Source of the DNA: an uncultured Lachnospiraceae bacterium
GTDB lineage: Bacteria > Bacillota > Clostridia > Lachnospirales > Lachnospiraceae
Assembly (NCBI GenBank): GCA_910577165.1
Contig: CAJTLX010000009.1
Span: 1-64,000, forward strand
Reading direction: 5' to 3'
DNA length: 64,000 nt
Shown here in pieces: positions 25,670-35,683 of this stretch. The notes beneath the pieces were generated by a model. It was not told the origin of the DNA. It worked only from the letters and a program-made list of their open reading frames with translations, and did no database searches. The stretch's first letter is position 1, and each line of letters starts with the position of its first letter. The translations under genes were made by a program, and so were the position numbers.

Positions 25670-27913
25670 TTAAAGATTTAGATTTGCCTTCTGTCCCTTT
25701 ATTCCGCGCTTACGGTTCTTAACTTTCTTTGCGGAATAAAATTTTCCATCATATTCAAAAGTTTCTGTGATCGGTGAGACGGCGGCGGCACAGACGACAA
25801 CATCTGTCTTTTCAAGGAGGATTCCCTTAACTCCACGCCCGTTCTTTTTTAATTCTGGCACCTCGGAAAGTTCGAAGCCCAGTGAAAATCCATCTCTGGT
25901 AAGCAGGATAATTTTGGTGGTATTTTCCAGAATCTGGGCGGCGGAAAGCGGCGCGATGCAGACGAGCGCGTCCCCCTCCTCAAGTTTTGTCGAGGCGATC
26001 ACGGAGCGGTTTGTCTCAAATTCAATTCCGGATACCAGTTTGATATATCCATGTTTGCTGACAAAAAGAAGCTGTGACTCAAAAAGTTCTTCAAAGGAAA
26101 GATAGGTTAGTATGGTTTCTTTATCTAATTTGCAGAGATTGTGTACGAGCGTCCCCTTGTCGCGGATACGGCAGCGGGGGATGGCGGAAGCCTTGATCTG
26201 GTGCATATTCCCCTCGCTGGTAAACAGGCAGAGTTTGTCATTGTTTTTCATCCGGATAATATGCACATACTCTCTTAGATTTTCCTCCGTCGTGCGCGAG
26301 TAGGTAGCAGTATCAACACATTTTGTATAGCCAAATTTATCAATCAGCACATAGATATCTTCGATGCGGACTTCCTCCACATAATTTGCGGTTTCCGCGT
26401 GGGTGATTTTGGTAAGCCTCTCGCGGTTAAACTGCTTTTTGTAGTTTTTCAGATTATTTTTTATCACCCGGTAGAGCGATTTCTTGTTTCCAAGAATATC
26501 CCCATACTCCTCAATCTGTTTTGCGAGTTCGCTATTTTCCTCATGTAGCTTTAAGAGTTCAAGTCCAATCAGCTTGGAAAGCTGCATCGCGAGGATAGCT
26601 TCGGCCTGACGTTCAGTAAAATCAAGGGAGGAGGCGGTCTTTTCTGAGGTCTTACTCTTAAAATGAATTCCCTCGGTCTTTCCCTGCACAAGGCAGGTCT
26701 TTGCCTGAGCAATGGAGGTGGAACCGCGCAGGATCTCAATGATCAGATCGATTAAGTCGACCGCGCGGATCAGTCCGTTTACAATCTCCTGCCGTTTGAC
26801 TGCCCGATCGAGCAGATGCTCATACTGGCGGGTGTAGAGCTGTTCCTGGAACAGGACAAACTCCTCAATCAGGGTCTTTAAATTGAAGAGAACAGGCTGA
26901 TTGTCCTTGATGGCAAGCATATTGACCCCGTAGGTATCCTCCATTGGACTTTTTTTGTACAGACCGTTTAAAAGGTTTTCAATATCGCGATCTTTTTTTA
27001 CTTCGACGACAATGCGCACATCCGCGGAGGACTCATCCCGCACATCGTAGATCTCGTCAAAGACCTTGTCCTTCATTAAGGAAACTAAGTTCTCCACCAG
27101 TTTCATCTTATTTCCTGCCGAGGGAAAGGGGATCTGCGTGATCACAATGTTTTTGCGCCCGCCGTCGGAAGGCTCGATCTCGATTGCGGAGCGAATTTTG
27201 ATCTTGCCCTCCCCAGTCTCGTAAATATTTAGAAGGTCATTGCCATTTACCACCGTGCCGCCCGTTGGAAAATCCGGTCCCGGCACATAGTTCATCAGCT
27301 CGGAAACGGTGATCTCCGGCTTGTCCATATAGGCGATAACAGCGTTGATCACCTCGGAGGGGTTGTGTGGTGGCATATTGGTTGCCATCCCGACAGCAAT
27401 GCCCGTTGTGCCATTGATCAGGAGATTTGGCAGCATTGCGGGAAGAACTTTTGGCTCTTTTTCACTATTGTCAAAATTTGGCATAAATTCGACCAGGTTC
27501 TGATCGAGATGGTCAAGCAGTGCCATCGCGCCCTCAGACAGACGCGCCTCCGTGTAGCGCATCGCGGCAGGAGGATCGCCGTCGAGCGAGCCAAAATTGC
27601 CATGCCCATCCACCAGTGGGATCTGCATCGAAAATTCTTCCGACATATGTACCAGAGCATCATAGATGGAAGAATCGCCGTGCGGGTGGTATTTACCCAT
27701 GGTATCACCGACGATGCGGGCACTTTTTCTGTGCGGTTTTTTCGGGTCAAGTCCAAGTTCGGTCATTGAGTAGAGGATGCGCCGTTGCACCGGCTTTAAG
27801 CCATCCCTCACATCCGGCAGTGCGCGGTCGATAATTACACTCATCGCATAGTTGCGATAGGAGGTCTTCATCTCTTCCGAAAAATCAAGCTGTATAATAT
27901 TGTCCGTCTTCAT
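25670..27913 (-). CDS. parC: DNA topoisomerase IV subunit A (ParC type)
   Basis: The protein is 747 aa. It is the breakage-reunion subunit of a type IIA topoisomerase. The catalytic tyrosine is Tyr120 in AAMRYTEARLS; RRILYSM (45-51), ARIVGDTMGKYHPHGD and the coiled-coil/tower region are all present. The C-terminal beta-pinwheel lacks the QRRGGKG GyrA-box, which separates topoisomerase IV from gyrase; NGRGVKG near residue 700 is not that box. The gene lies 47 bp downstream of parE on the same strand and the products form a ParC2ParE2 decatenase. The C-terminus ends in a basic tail (KNRKRGIKGQKANLNL). Confidence 0.92.
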   Translation of the reverse strand: MKTDNIIQLDFSEEMKTSYRNYAMSVIIDRALPDVRDGLKPVQRRILYSMTELGLDPKKPHRKSARIVGDTMGKYHPHGDSSIYDALVHMSEEFSMQIPLVDGHGNFGSLDGDPPAAMRYTEARLSEGAMALLDHLDQNLVEFMPNFDNSEKEPKVLPAMLPNLLINGTTGIAVGMATNMPPHNPSEVINAVIAYMDKPEITVSELMNYVPGPDFPTGGTVVNGNDLLNIYETGEGKIKIRSAIEIEPSDGGRKNIVITQIPFPSAGNKMKLVENLVSLMKDKVFDEIYDVRDESSADVRIVVEVKKDRDIENLLNGLYKKSPMEDTYGVNMLAIKDNQPVLFNLKTLIEEFVLFQEQLYTRQYEHLLDRAVKRQEIVNGLIRAVDLIDLIIEILRGSTSIAQAKTCLVQGKTEGIHFKSKTSEKTASSLDFTERQAEAILAMQLSKLIGLELLKLHEENSELAKQIEEYGDILGNKKSLYRVIKNNLKNYKKQFNRERLTKITHAETANYVEEVRIEDIYVLIDKFGYTKCVDTATYSRTTEENLREYVHIIRMKNNDKLCLFTSEGNMHQIKASAIPRCRIRDKGTLVHNLCKLDKETILTYLSFEELFESQLLFVSKHGYIKLVSGIEFETNRSVIASTKLEEGDALVCIAPLSAAQILENTTKIILLTRDGFSLGFELSEVPELKKNGRGVKGILLEKTDVVVCAAAVSPITETFEYDGKFYSAKKVKNRKRGIKGQKANLNL

Positions 27914-27960
27914 AGATAAAATCCTTTCTTACTAAATCCTCTTAAAAAATATCCAGCGGA

Positions 27961-29889
27961 TCAGAAATCCAGTTTCGCATATTTTGCTTCCTCAACAATA
28001 AATGCGCGCCTTGGCGGCACATTACTGCCCATAAGCAAGGATGTGACCTCGTCCGCCTCCACAGTATCCGAGAGTGAGACCTGTGCGAGTATTCTGGTAT
28101 CCGGGTTTAGCGTCGTCTCCCAGAGCTGGCTTGCGTCCATCTCGCCAAGCCCTTTGTAACGCTGCAGGGCAAGGATTTTCTTCCCGCTTTTGCGGAATTT
28201 TTCCAATTCAAAATCATCAAAAAGATACTGGGATTTTTTCTTCTTTCTGCCCTTCTCGTTTCCCTCGTACTCTACTTTGTAGAGCGGCGGCATTCCCCGG
28301 TATACTTTGCCGTTGGTAATTAACTCCGGCATAAAGCGATAGAAAAAGGTTAAAAGCAATGTACTGATATGCGCGCCGTCCACATCGGCATCGGTCAGAA
28401 TAATAATTTTGTTATAACGTAATTTCGTAATATCAAAATCATCTCCAATCCCACAGCCAAATGAGGCGATCATGGTCTTTATTTCATTGTTGACTAAAAT
28501 CTTGTCGAGTGTCGCTTTCTCGACATTTAGGATCTTGCCGCGCAGCGGAAGCACAGCCTGGGTCTTTCTATTTCGCGCAGTCTTTACCGTGCCGCCCGCG
28601 GAGTCGCCCTCGACAATGTAGACCTCACATTCCTCCGGCTTTTTTGAGGAGCAGGAGGCGAGTTTGCTCTTGGTATCCACGTCGTTTAACTGTTTTAATA
28701 CTGCACTGCGCGCCTTGTCCCCGGCTTTTCTGGCACTGTATGAGCGCATGGAATTGTCGAGAATGGTCTTTAGGACTTCAATGTTTTTGTCCAGGTAGCG
28801 CGCCACCTGCGTTGAAAATACATCGTCCACAGCGGTTTTTGCATCGGTATTGCCAAGCTTTGTTTTGGTCTGTCCCTCAAACTGCGGGTCGGGATGCTTG
28901 ATGGAGAGGATGGCTACAATTCCATTGCGGATATCGCGCCCGTCTAAGTTCTCATCCTTTTCTTTTAAGTAGCCAAGCTCCCTTGCATACTGGTTCATCA
29001 CGCGCGTGAGTGCCGTCTTAAAGCCTGTTACCAGCGTGCCGCCGTCCACCACATTGATGCGGTTGCAGTAGGAATTGATCTGCTCAGTGAAATTGTCGGT
29101 GTACTGAAAGGCAATCTCCACTTCGATCTCCCCGCTTGTCCCTTCAATATAGATAGGTTCCGGGTGCAGTGTATTTGCCTCGCGGTTTAGATAGGAAACA
29201 AAACTTTTGATCCCCTGAGCCTCCTCATAAGTCTTTGTGGTACCGGTATATTCATTGACAAAGGTAAGTTTCAGCCCCTTATTTAGGTAAGCAACTTCCT
29301 TTAGACGCTTGCAGATAGTCTCCTCCTTGAATTCCACGGTCTCAAAAATTGTATTGTCGGGGTAGAAAGTGACGCGTGTGCCCGTATCGGATTTGTTGCA
29401 TTTGCCGACAACGGGCAGCAGTCCATCCACTAACTCCGTGATCGGATGTCCGCCGTCTTTGTACTCATCCCGGTAGATTTTGCCGTCGCGTTTGATCTCG
29501 ACGATCATATGGGAGGAGAGAGCGTTGACCACCGAGGCTCCCACCCCGTGCAGACCACCGGATACTTTGTAGACCGCGCCCCCAAATTTTCCGCCTGCAT
29601 GTAAAATAGTGTAGACTACGCGCGCTGTCGGGATATGTTTGGTCGGATGGATGTCGGTCGGAACTCCCCTGCCATGGTCGGTGATGGTAATCCCACCATC
29701 CTTTTTCATCACAATATCGATCTGCTTGCAGTAACCTGCCAAGTGCTCGTCGATTCCGTTATCTAAAATTTCCCAAATCAGATGGTGAAGTCCTCTTGTA
29801 CCAGTGCTTCCAATATACATCCCAGGACGCTTGCGCACCGCTTCAAGCCCTTCCAAAACTACAATCTGACTGCCGTTATACTGTTCCAT
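27961..29889 (-). CDS. parE: DNA topoisomerase IV subunit B (ParE type)
   Basis: The protein is 642 aa, the ATPase subunit. It has the GHKL ATPase (EILDNGIDEHLAGYC, DHGRGVPTDIHP, the HAGGKFGG lid and the VSGGLHGVGASVVNALS loop), a transducer domain and TOPRIM motifs EGDSAGG and DADVDGAHI. The length suits Gram-positive GyrB/ParE. Pairing with a GyrA-box-free ParC supports ParE rather than GyrB. GTGAGGAA lies upstream of the ATG. It is divergent from the wall-polymer operon. Confidence 0.9.
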   Translation of the reverse strand: MEQYNGSQIVVLEGLEAVRKRPGMYIGSTGTRGLHHLIWEILDNGIDEHLAGYCKQIDIVMKKDGGITITDHGRGVPTDIHPTKHIPTARVVYTILHAGGKFGGAVYKVSGGLHGVGASVVNALSSHMIVEIKRDGKIYRDEYKDGGHPITELVDGLLPVVGKCNKSDTGTRVTFYPDNTIFETVEFKEETICKRLKEVAYLNKGLKLTFVNEYTGTTKTYEEAQGIKSFVSYLNREANTLHPEPIYIEGTSGEIEVEIAFQYTDNFTEQINSYCNRINVVDGGTLVTGFKTALTRVMNQYARELGYLKEKDENLDGRDIRNGIVAILSIKHPDPQFEGQTKTKLGNTDAKTAVDDVFSTQVARYLDKNIEVLKTILDNSMRSYSARKAGDKARSAVLKQLNDVDTKSKLASCSSKKPEECEVYIVEGDSAGGTVKTARNRKTQAVLPLRGKILNVEKATLDKILVNNEIKTMIASFGCGIGDDFDITKLRYNKIIILTDADVDGAHISTLLLTFFYRFMPELITNGKVYRGMPPLYKVEYEGNEKGRKKKKSQYLFDDFELEKFRKSGKKILALQRYKGLGEMDASQLWETTLNPDTRILAQVSLSDTVEADEVTSLLMGSNVPPRRAFIVEEAKYAKLDF

Positions 29890-29925
29890 TAAGATTCCTC
29901 ACTTTTCAATAGTTTATCCGGTAGT

Positions 29926-29955
29926 AGTATAGCACAACCTCTTAGCATTTCGCAA
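29926..29955 (-). promoter_or_regulatory. Promoter for parE-parC
   Basis: On the minus strand, -35 TTGCGA (29955-29950), 18-nt spacer and -10 TATACT (29931-29926), about 37 bp upstream of the parE start. Confidence 0.65.
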
Positions 29956-30002
29956 TCACTAAACAAAAAAATCGAAAATTTGTTCGTTTATTCAGAAAAA
30001 TC

Positions 30003-30031
30003 TTGCTTGTGAAATAAAAGTAGAGTATAAT
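30003..30031 (+). promoter_or_regulatory. Promoter for the wall-polymer operon
   Basis: -35 TTGCTT (30003-30008), 17-nt spacer and a perfect -10 TATAAT (30026-30031). Confidence 0.75.
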
Positions 30032-30124
30032 GAACAAAACTATGGTTACATAATAAAAGAAAAAATCGATGGAATTTTAACAGTGTGGCAGGGAGTGGAA
30101 ACAATAAAAGCAGGAGGGAAGGTT

Positions 30125-33103
30125 GTGCCAGATATAAAAATAAGTATTGTAATACCGGTGTATAATGTGGAAAATTATCTGAGCGAATGCCTTGAAAGCG
30201 TACTTGGACAGACACTTGAAGGGATTGAAGTCATTGCAGTAAATGATGGAAGTACAGATAAATCGATGCAGATTTTGCAAGAATATGAGAAAAATTACCG
30301 GGAGATTTTGCATGTATATCATATTGAAAATCAGGGCGTAAGTTATGCGAGAAATTTTGGAGTCTCAAAGGCTATCGGGGAATATATTCTTTTTGTGGAC
30401 AGCGATGATTTTATTGAGCCGGATATGTGTGAACTCTTATATGAAAAGGCAGTGGAGGGAGATGACGATGTTGTCCTGTGCCGGTATTTTGATGTGAGGG
30501 AGAGACCGCTGACCAAAAAATTAGTGCGCACAAGGAGCAAGGTCTATACGGTAAATTATGAAACCGATTTCAATTTGTATGAAAATAAATTTGAACTGGT
30601 GCATATCTCCCCGTTCCCCTGGGACAAGCTCTACCGCAGGGAACTGATTGCAAAGCATCCTTTTCCGCAGGGGCTGCGCTTTGAGGATCTGGCGATCATG
30701 TACCCGGTGATGTGCGATGCGAAACGCATCGGTGTTTTGCAGAACCGCCTCTACAATTACCGCAGGGCTTCGACGACAAGTTTTTTAAATTCACTGAGTG
30801 AAAAGACGCTGGATATTATTCCGGCACTTACCATGATGGTGGACAGCTTAAAAGCGAACGGGCATTTTACGGAGTTTTACGAGGAGATTGAATATATCTG
30901 CGTGCGCCATCTCCTGCTGCGCCTTAACCTGATTTTTGACAGTGAGAGAAAACAATCTTTTGAGAATCGGGGGATGATCGATCTAAAACGGCGGCTTGTG
31001 GTTGCGATAATGGATTATCTTGAGAAGAATTTTTCCGGCTGGCAGCAAAACCGCTATTTAAAATATACTGCCTCCGCCGCGAGCAAGCGGATGTTGCCGC
31101 TCTACAAAAGTAAGCGCAAGATGCTGCGCCGACTTTCAATACGCGAAAAAACTCCTCTGGTTCTTCTGAAGGTGAATCTTAAAGCAAGGCATTTTTTTAC
31201 CAAACTGAAGAGGAAATGCAAAAATTTTTTCAAGCGCAAAAACAAGCTGCGCTATTTAAAGGAGAAGAGCAGTTTCTTAAAACTCTTTTCTCTCCCGCGC
31301 GATGTGGAGTACACAAAATACTATTTAAAATTTCCAGTTTCCGAGAATCAGGTGCTTTTTGAGTCGAAGCACGGGGATGATGTGGCGGGAAATATTTTCT
31401 ATATGCTTCTTGCGATGCGGGAGGAAAAATTCCGCTCCCTGGAAGTCTATTTAACGATAAAAGAGGAGTTGGTGGAGGGCTGGAAGGAGCGGTTTTCGCG
31501 GTATGGCATTGATTTTGTTAAATTCCTGCCTTACAATTCCACCGCGTATTTAAAGATGCTTGCGACGGCAAAATACCTGATTACGGATACCAGTTTCGCA
31601 AGTTACTATATCAAGCGGAAAGAGCAGGTGTATTTGAACACCTGGCACGGCACGCCGCTAAAGGCAATGGGGCGCATCGTGCCCCAGCGTGAGTACGCCC
31701 TGGGCAATGTACAGCGCAATTTTATGATCGCCGATTATCTTCTCTACCAAAACGAGTTTTCCAGGGATGTTTTTCTTGACGATTATATGATCCGCGAACT
31801 TTTCCAGGGTGAGATTCTGCTCTCCGGCTACCCGCGAAATTCAGCCTTTTTTGGCGAGGAGCGAAGGGATATAATCCGCGACGAGCTGGGGCTTTCCGAT
31901 CTGCAGGTAATGGCATATATGCCGACCTGGAGAGGGTTGCTCAGCAAAAAGGAAAATAAAAAACAGATTGAGGAGATCGGAAATTATCTCTATGATATTG
32001 ACGGAGTATTAAATGAGGGACAGATCCTTTTTGTAAAACTGCACCCGTATGTTAAGGAGGGGCTAAACTATGAGGATTTCGAGCATATTCGACCGTTCCC
32101 GGAAGAGTACGAGACCTATGATTTTTTAAATGCCACCGACCTTTTGATCACGGATTATTCCAGCATTATGTTCGACTATGCAGTCTCCGGCAAAAAGATT
32201 ATTCTCTTTACGTACGACCGCGAAGAGTATTTAAGCGATCGGGGAATGTATATTGATCTGGACACCATCGAGTTCCCGCAGGCGGACACAGTGGAGGAGC
32301 TGATAGAGAAGATCAATGATAAAACACCGGTCTCCTACGAAAATTTTCGAAAAACTTACTGTCCATATGACCGTGAGGATACAGCGAAATCCGTCTGTGA
32401 ATTTCTCTTTCTTGGCGAAAAGCCGAATTTTTCAGTGGAGAAGCTTCCTGGTAACGGCAAGAAAAATGTGCTGATTATGATCAATACGCTGACCAAGGGA
32501 CCGGGCACAACAAAGATGATTGAACGTCTGAATGAACTTGACCGGGAGCATTACAATTATTTTTATTGTATGAAATCGCAGAATGTAAAGGGAGCCAGCC
32601 GCAAGCTTGCACTGTTTGAGAGGGAGATTGGGTATCTTCCGCTGATGTTTGATGTAAACTATACAATAAAAAGCCGGATCGCCTGTATTTTTGCGTTCCG
32701 CTTCCAGATTTACGGGAGGAGAACCGACCAGCAGATCAATCATTTAGCGCAGATTGAGAAGGAGAAGTATTTTGGAAATATCCGTATTGATTATCTGGTC
32801 AATATGAGCAGCCGCGATCGCCTGATACATCATATTTGTGGGTGTTTTGCTGTGCCGAAAATATATAATTTCCTCTCTTACCGGGATATTCTGTATCAGC
32901 AGAGGCGGGAATATCGAAAAGGTGTGAGATATGTAATAGAACATTTAGCACTTTATAATTATGTAGTGGGAAACAGTGAGATTGAAAAGATTTCCTGCAA
33001 GGCATTTGATGAGGAAAAAACTAAGCGCATGATCACGGAGTCGGAGGTTCTTGAGATTGACCGGATTCTTGACAGAATCCGTGAGGGAGGGAAGAGTGTA
33101 TGA
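30125..33103 (+). CDS. Fused GT2 glycosyltransferase / CDP-glycerol glycerophosphotransferase
   Basis: The protein is 992 aa from the GTG at 30125, which has GGAGGGAAGG upstream; an ATG at 30083 lacks a site. An N-terminal GT2 domain (about 5-260) has VIPVYNVENYLSECL, VNDGSTDKS and the FVDSDDF metal-binding motif. A basic linker (about 330-400) leads to a TagB/TagF-type domain (about 420-770) with the TWHGTPLKAMGR signature, PTWRG, FVKLHP and DLLITDYSSIMFDYA. The last 215 residues resemble part of a GT-B glycosyltransferase (KNVLIMINTLTKGPGTTKM, NMSSRDRLIHH). It probably builds a glycerophosphate-containing, sugar-decorated polymer. It overlaps the next gene by 4 nt. Confidence 0.88.
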   Translation: MPDIKISIVIPVYNVENYLSECLESVLGQTLEGIEVIAVNDGSTDKSMQILQEYEKNYREILHVYHIENQGVSYARNFGVSKAIGEYILFVDSDDFIEPDMCELLYEKAVEGDDDVVLCRYFDVRERPLTKKLVRTRSKVYTVNYETDFNLYENKFELVHISPFPWDKLYRRELIAKHPFPQGLRFEDLAIMYPVMCDAKRIGVLQNRLYNYRRASTTSFLNSLSEKTLDIIPALTMMVDSLKANGHFTEFYEEIEYICVRHLLLRLNLIFDSERKQSFENRGMIDLKRRLVVAIMDYLEKNFSGWQQNRYLKYTASAASKRMLPLYKSKRKMLRRLSIREKTPLVLLKVNLKARHFFTKLKRKCKNFFKRKNKLRYLKEKSSFLKLFSLPRDVEYTKYYLKFPVSENQVLFESKHGDDVAGNIFYMLLAMREEKFRSLEVYLTIKEELVEGWKERFSRYGIDFVKFLPYNSTAYLKMLATAKYLITDTSFASYYIKRKEQVYLNTWHGTPLKAMGRIVPQREYALGNVQRNFMIADYLLYQNEFSRDVFLDDYMIRELFQGEILLSGYPRNSAFFGEERRDIIRDELGLSDLQVMAYMPTWRGLLSKKENKKQIEEIGNYLYDIDGVLNEGQILFVKLHPYVKEGLNYEDFEHIRPFPEEYETYDFLNATDLLITDYSSIMFDYAVSGKKIILFTYDREEYLSDRGMYIDLDTIEFPQADTVEELIEKINDKTPVSYENFRKTYCPYDREDTAKSVCEFLFLGEKPNFSVEKLPGNGKKNVLIMINTLTKGPGTTKMIERLNELDREHYNYFYCMKSQNVKGASRKLALFEREIGYLPLMFDVNYTIKSRIACIFAFRFQIYGRRTDQQINHLAQIEKEKYFGNIRIDYLVNMSSRDRLIHHICGCFAVPKIYNFLSYRDILYQQRREYRKGVRYVIEHLALYNYVVGNSEIEKISCKAFDEEKTKRMITESEVLEIDRILDRIREGGKSV

Positions 33104-34209
33104 AGACAGGAGTTATCACATTTCACAGCGCGCATAATTATGGTGCGACTTTGCAGGCATGGGCACTGCAAAAAGCGTTGCAAAAGCTGGGGACACAGCC
33201 CTGTATTGTAAATTATCACCCGCAGGTGATTGATCGACTCTACATCGTCCCACCTCTTGACACGGCAAGAAAATGTCTGCAGTATCTGACGAGGAGAGGG
33301 GTGCGGCAAAGGCGAAAGAAGCTTAAAATAAAATATGAAAAATATTCGGAGTTTCTGCGCGGACATTTTAAGTTTGTGGGGGATTATACGACTTACGATG
33401 AACTTGAAAAAAATCCACCGGGACTTGACTGCTATATTGCGGGAAGTGATCAGGTCTGGAATACCGATCATACAGGAGGGTATGATCCGGCCTATCTTTT
33501 GGAATTTGCCGAGAAGGGCAGCAAGCGGATCTCCTATGCCGCCAGCATCGGCAGGGAGCGTTTTCCGGCACAGTACCGCAGTTCTTTTGCAAAGGCTCTG
33601 GAGAAATTTGATGCGATCTCGGTAAGGGAGGAGTCCGCCTCCGGAGCGATTGCTGAGGTAACAGGAAAAATGCCCGCCGTGGTCATTGATCCGACGCTTC
33701 TTCTTTCTAAGGAGGAGTACGATGAGATCAAGGTGCCGTCTAAGCGGACGGAGCGATATATCCTTGTCTATATGATGGAGACAAACCGCAAGTTAATTCA
33801 GCTTGCGGACAGTATTTCGCTTGCGACTGGTCTGCCCGTAATTCAGAGAAAGCCGGGAAAAATTTTTAAAAATGAGCTGGACTCATTTTATACGCATACG
33901 CCGGGGGAGTTTTTGGGCGAGGTGGAAAAAGCGGAGTATGTGATTACCAATTCCTTCCACGGAACAGTTTTTTCTGCAGTCTACGAGCGTCCCTTTATCT
34001 CAATGCTGCATTCCCAGACCGGGAGCCGCACAGTCGATCTGCTAAGGGTATTGGAACTTGAAGATCATATTTTGTATCGGGCACGCGATTTTTCACAGAT
34101 GGAGCAGTTTAAAATCAAGAATCCAAAAGAACTTAGGGGGCGCATTGAAAAACTGCGCCTGGAATCGGTAGATTTCCTTGCAAAGGCACTGATGAAAGAG
34201 GAAGGTTAG
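33100..34209 (+). CDS. Polysaccharide pyruvyl transferase family protein
   Basis: The protein is 369 aa. It begins MKTGVITFHSAHNYGATLQAWAL, the standard start of this family, and carries DCYIAGSDQVWNTD, ISYAASIGRERF, DAISVREESA and ITNSFHGTVFSAVY at the C-terminus. Members transfer pyruvate from phosphoenolpyruvate to polymer sugars as a ketal. The start overlaps the previous stop in ATGA, and the stop overlaps the next start by 1 nt. It probably modifies the polymer made by this operon. Confidence 0.92.
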   Translation: MKTGVITFHSAHNYGATLQAWALQKALQKLGTQPCIVNYHPQVIDRLYIVPPLDTARKCLQYLTRRGVRQRRKKLKIKYEKYSEFLRGHFKFVGDYTTYDELEKNPPGLDCYIAGSDQVWNTDHTGGYDPAYLLEFAEKGSKRISYAASIGRERFPAQYRSSFAKALEKFDAISVREESASGAIAEVTGKMPAVVIDPTLLLSKEEYDEIKVPSKRTERYILVYMMETNRKLIQLADSISLATGLPVIQRKPGKIFKNELDSFYTHTPGEFLGEVEKAEYVITNSFHGTVFSAVYERPFISMLHSQTGSRTVDLLRVLELEDHILYRARDFSQMEQFKIKNPKELRGRIEKLRLESVDFLAKALMKEEG

Positions 34210-35213
34210 TGGTGGAGAAGAAAAAAAAGATTACGGCGGTTATCCCGTGCTACAATGAGGAGGCTGTTATCGAATTATTTTATAAAGAAATTTGCCGCGC
34301 CGCAGGATGTCTTGCGGCGCGGGCGGATTTCGAGTTTATGTTTGTCAATGACGGGTCGTCAGATAGGACGCTCGAAAAGATGAAGGCATTGCGAAAAAAG
34401 GATAAGCGGGTCTGCTTTCTCTCCTTCTCGCGCAATTTCGGCAAGGAAGCGGCGATGTACGCGGGGCTTGAACACTCAACGGGCGACTATGTAGCGGTGA
34501 TCGATGCGGATTTGCAGCACCCTCCGGCATTGCTTATCCCAATGTTTGACGCAGTTACCATGGAGGGGTATGACAGTGCTGCTGCAAGGAGGATCACACG
34601 CACGGGGGAGCCAAAGCTGCGCTCTTTTATCTCAAAGGGATTTTACCGCGTATTTGCAAAACTTAGTCAGATTGAGGTGGTGGAGGGTGAGGTGGACTAT
34701 CGCCTGATGAGTCGTGCGATGGTGAATGCCGTGCTTCAGATGAGCGAGCGCAACCGGTTTACCAAGGGAATTTTTAGCTGGGTAGGTTTTCAGACCAAGT
34801 GGATTCCCTATGAAAATGTGGAGCGTGCGGCAGGCAAAACAAAATGGTCATTCTGGAAACTGGTAAAATATTCCATGGAAGGAATTATCGGCTATTCCAC
34901 AATGCCACTTGCCTTAGTTTCGCTGATTGGAGTGCTTTTTTGTATCTGTGCGTTTATTGCGATTATCTATATTGTGATCAAGACAATTTTGTGGGGAGAT
35001 CCCATTGGCGGCTGGCCGTCGCTCGCTTGTATGATCTTGGGAGTCAGCGGCATTCAGCTTTTTAGTATGGGTATACTTGGACAATATTTGGGGAAGACTT
35101 ACCTGGAAGTGAAAAACCGTCCCATCTATGTCGCCTCCCTGGTGGAGACAAACGAGGCGGAAGAGGCGGCGGACGGGGAAACAGAGTCACAGAAAGAGAA
35201 GCAGGGTTTATAG
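34209..35213 (+). CDS. GtrB/DPM1-like membrane glycosyltransferase (GT2)
   Basis: The protein is 334 aa with a GTG start (two GTG codons in a row at 34209 and 34212). The GT2 catalytic domain has AVIPCYNEEAVIELF, FVNDGSSDRTL and the DAD metal motif in VIDADLQHP. Two C-terminal transmembrane segments (about 235-262 and 270-297) anchor it. It probably transfers a sugar to undecaprenyl phosphate, giving a lipid-linked donor for external decoration of the polymer. Usually a GtrA flippase accompanies such enzymes; none is seen here. The C-terminal tail is acidic. Confidence 0.88.
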   Translation: MVEKKKKITAVIPCYNEEAVIELFYKEICRAAGCLAARADFEFMFVNDGSSDRTLEKMKALRKKDKRVCFLSFSRNFGKEAAMYAGLEHSTGDYVAVIDADLQHPPALLIPMFDAVTMEGYDSAAARRITRTGEPKLRSFISKGFYRVFAKLSQIEVVEGEVDYRLMSRAMVNAVLQMSERNRFTKGIFSWVGFQTKWIPYENVERAAGKTKWSFWKLVKYSMEGIIGYSTMPLALVSLIGVLFCICAFIAIIYIVIKTILWGDPIGGWPSLACMILGVSGIQLFSMGILGQYLGKTYLEVKNRPIYVASLVETNEAEEAADGETESQKEKQGL

Positions 35214-35257
35214 GTATCCCTTGAACAACCTAAATACATTATACAGGGAGAAACATC

Positions 35258-35683
35258 GTGAAAAAAGTAATTACATACGGCACATTTGATTTGCTTCACG
35301 CGGGGCATATCAATATTTTGCGCCGTGCAAGAGAACTGGGGGATTACCTGATTGTCGTGCTTTCGACGGATGAATTCAACGCGGTAAAAAACAAGAAGGC
35401 ATACTACAGCTATGAGGATCGCAAGCTGATTCTCTCTGCGATCCGCTATGTGGACGAGGTGATTCCGGAGTATAACTGGGAGCAGAAAATTGACGATGTA
35501 GTTCGCAATCAGGTCGATGTCTTTGTGATGGGCGATGACTGGAAAGGAAAATTTGACTTTTTAAAAGACTACTGTGAGGTGGTTTATCTGCCGCGCACCG
35601 AGGGGATCTCCACCACAAAGATCAAGGAGGATCTGTACCGGAAGGATATGGCAAAAAAGAAAGATAAAGGGGAGAAGGCTTGA
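35258..35683 (+). CDS. tagD: Glycerol-3-phosphate cytidylyltransferase
   Basis: The protein is 141 aa, close to the usual 130. It makes CDP-glycerol from CTP and sn-glycerol-3-phosphate. The nucleotidyltransferase HxGH motif is HAGH at 14-17 and the RTEGISTTKI signature is near 112-121. It supplies the substrate for the two glycerophosphotransferases in this operon. The stop overlaps the next TTG start (TTGA). Confidence 0.94.
   Translation: MKKVITYGTFDLLHAGHINILRRARELGDYLIVVLSTDEFNAVKNKKAYYSYEDRKLILSAIRYVDEVIPEYNWEQKIDDVVRNQVDVFVMGDDWKGKFDFLKDYCEVVYLPRTEGISTTKIKEDLYRKDMAKKKDKGEKA

Noticed and set aside
28509..28901. 130-codon open frame opposite parE
   Set aside because: Arg/Cys/Pro-rich shadow of the parE coding strand without a start signal.
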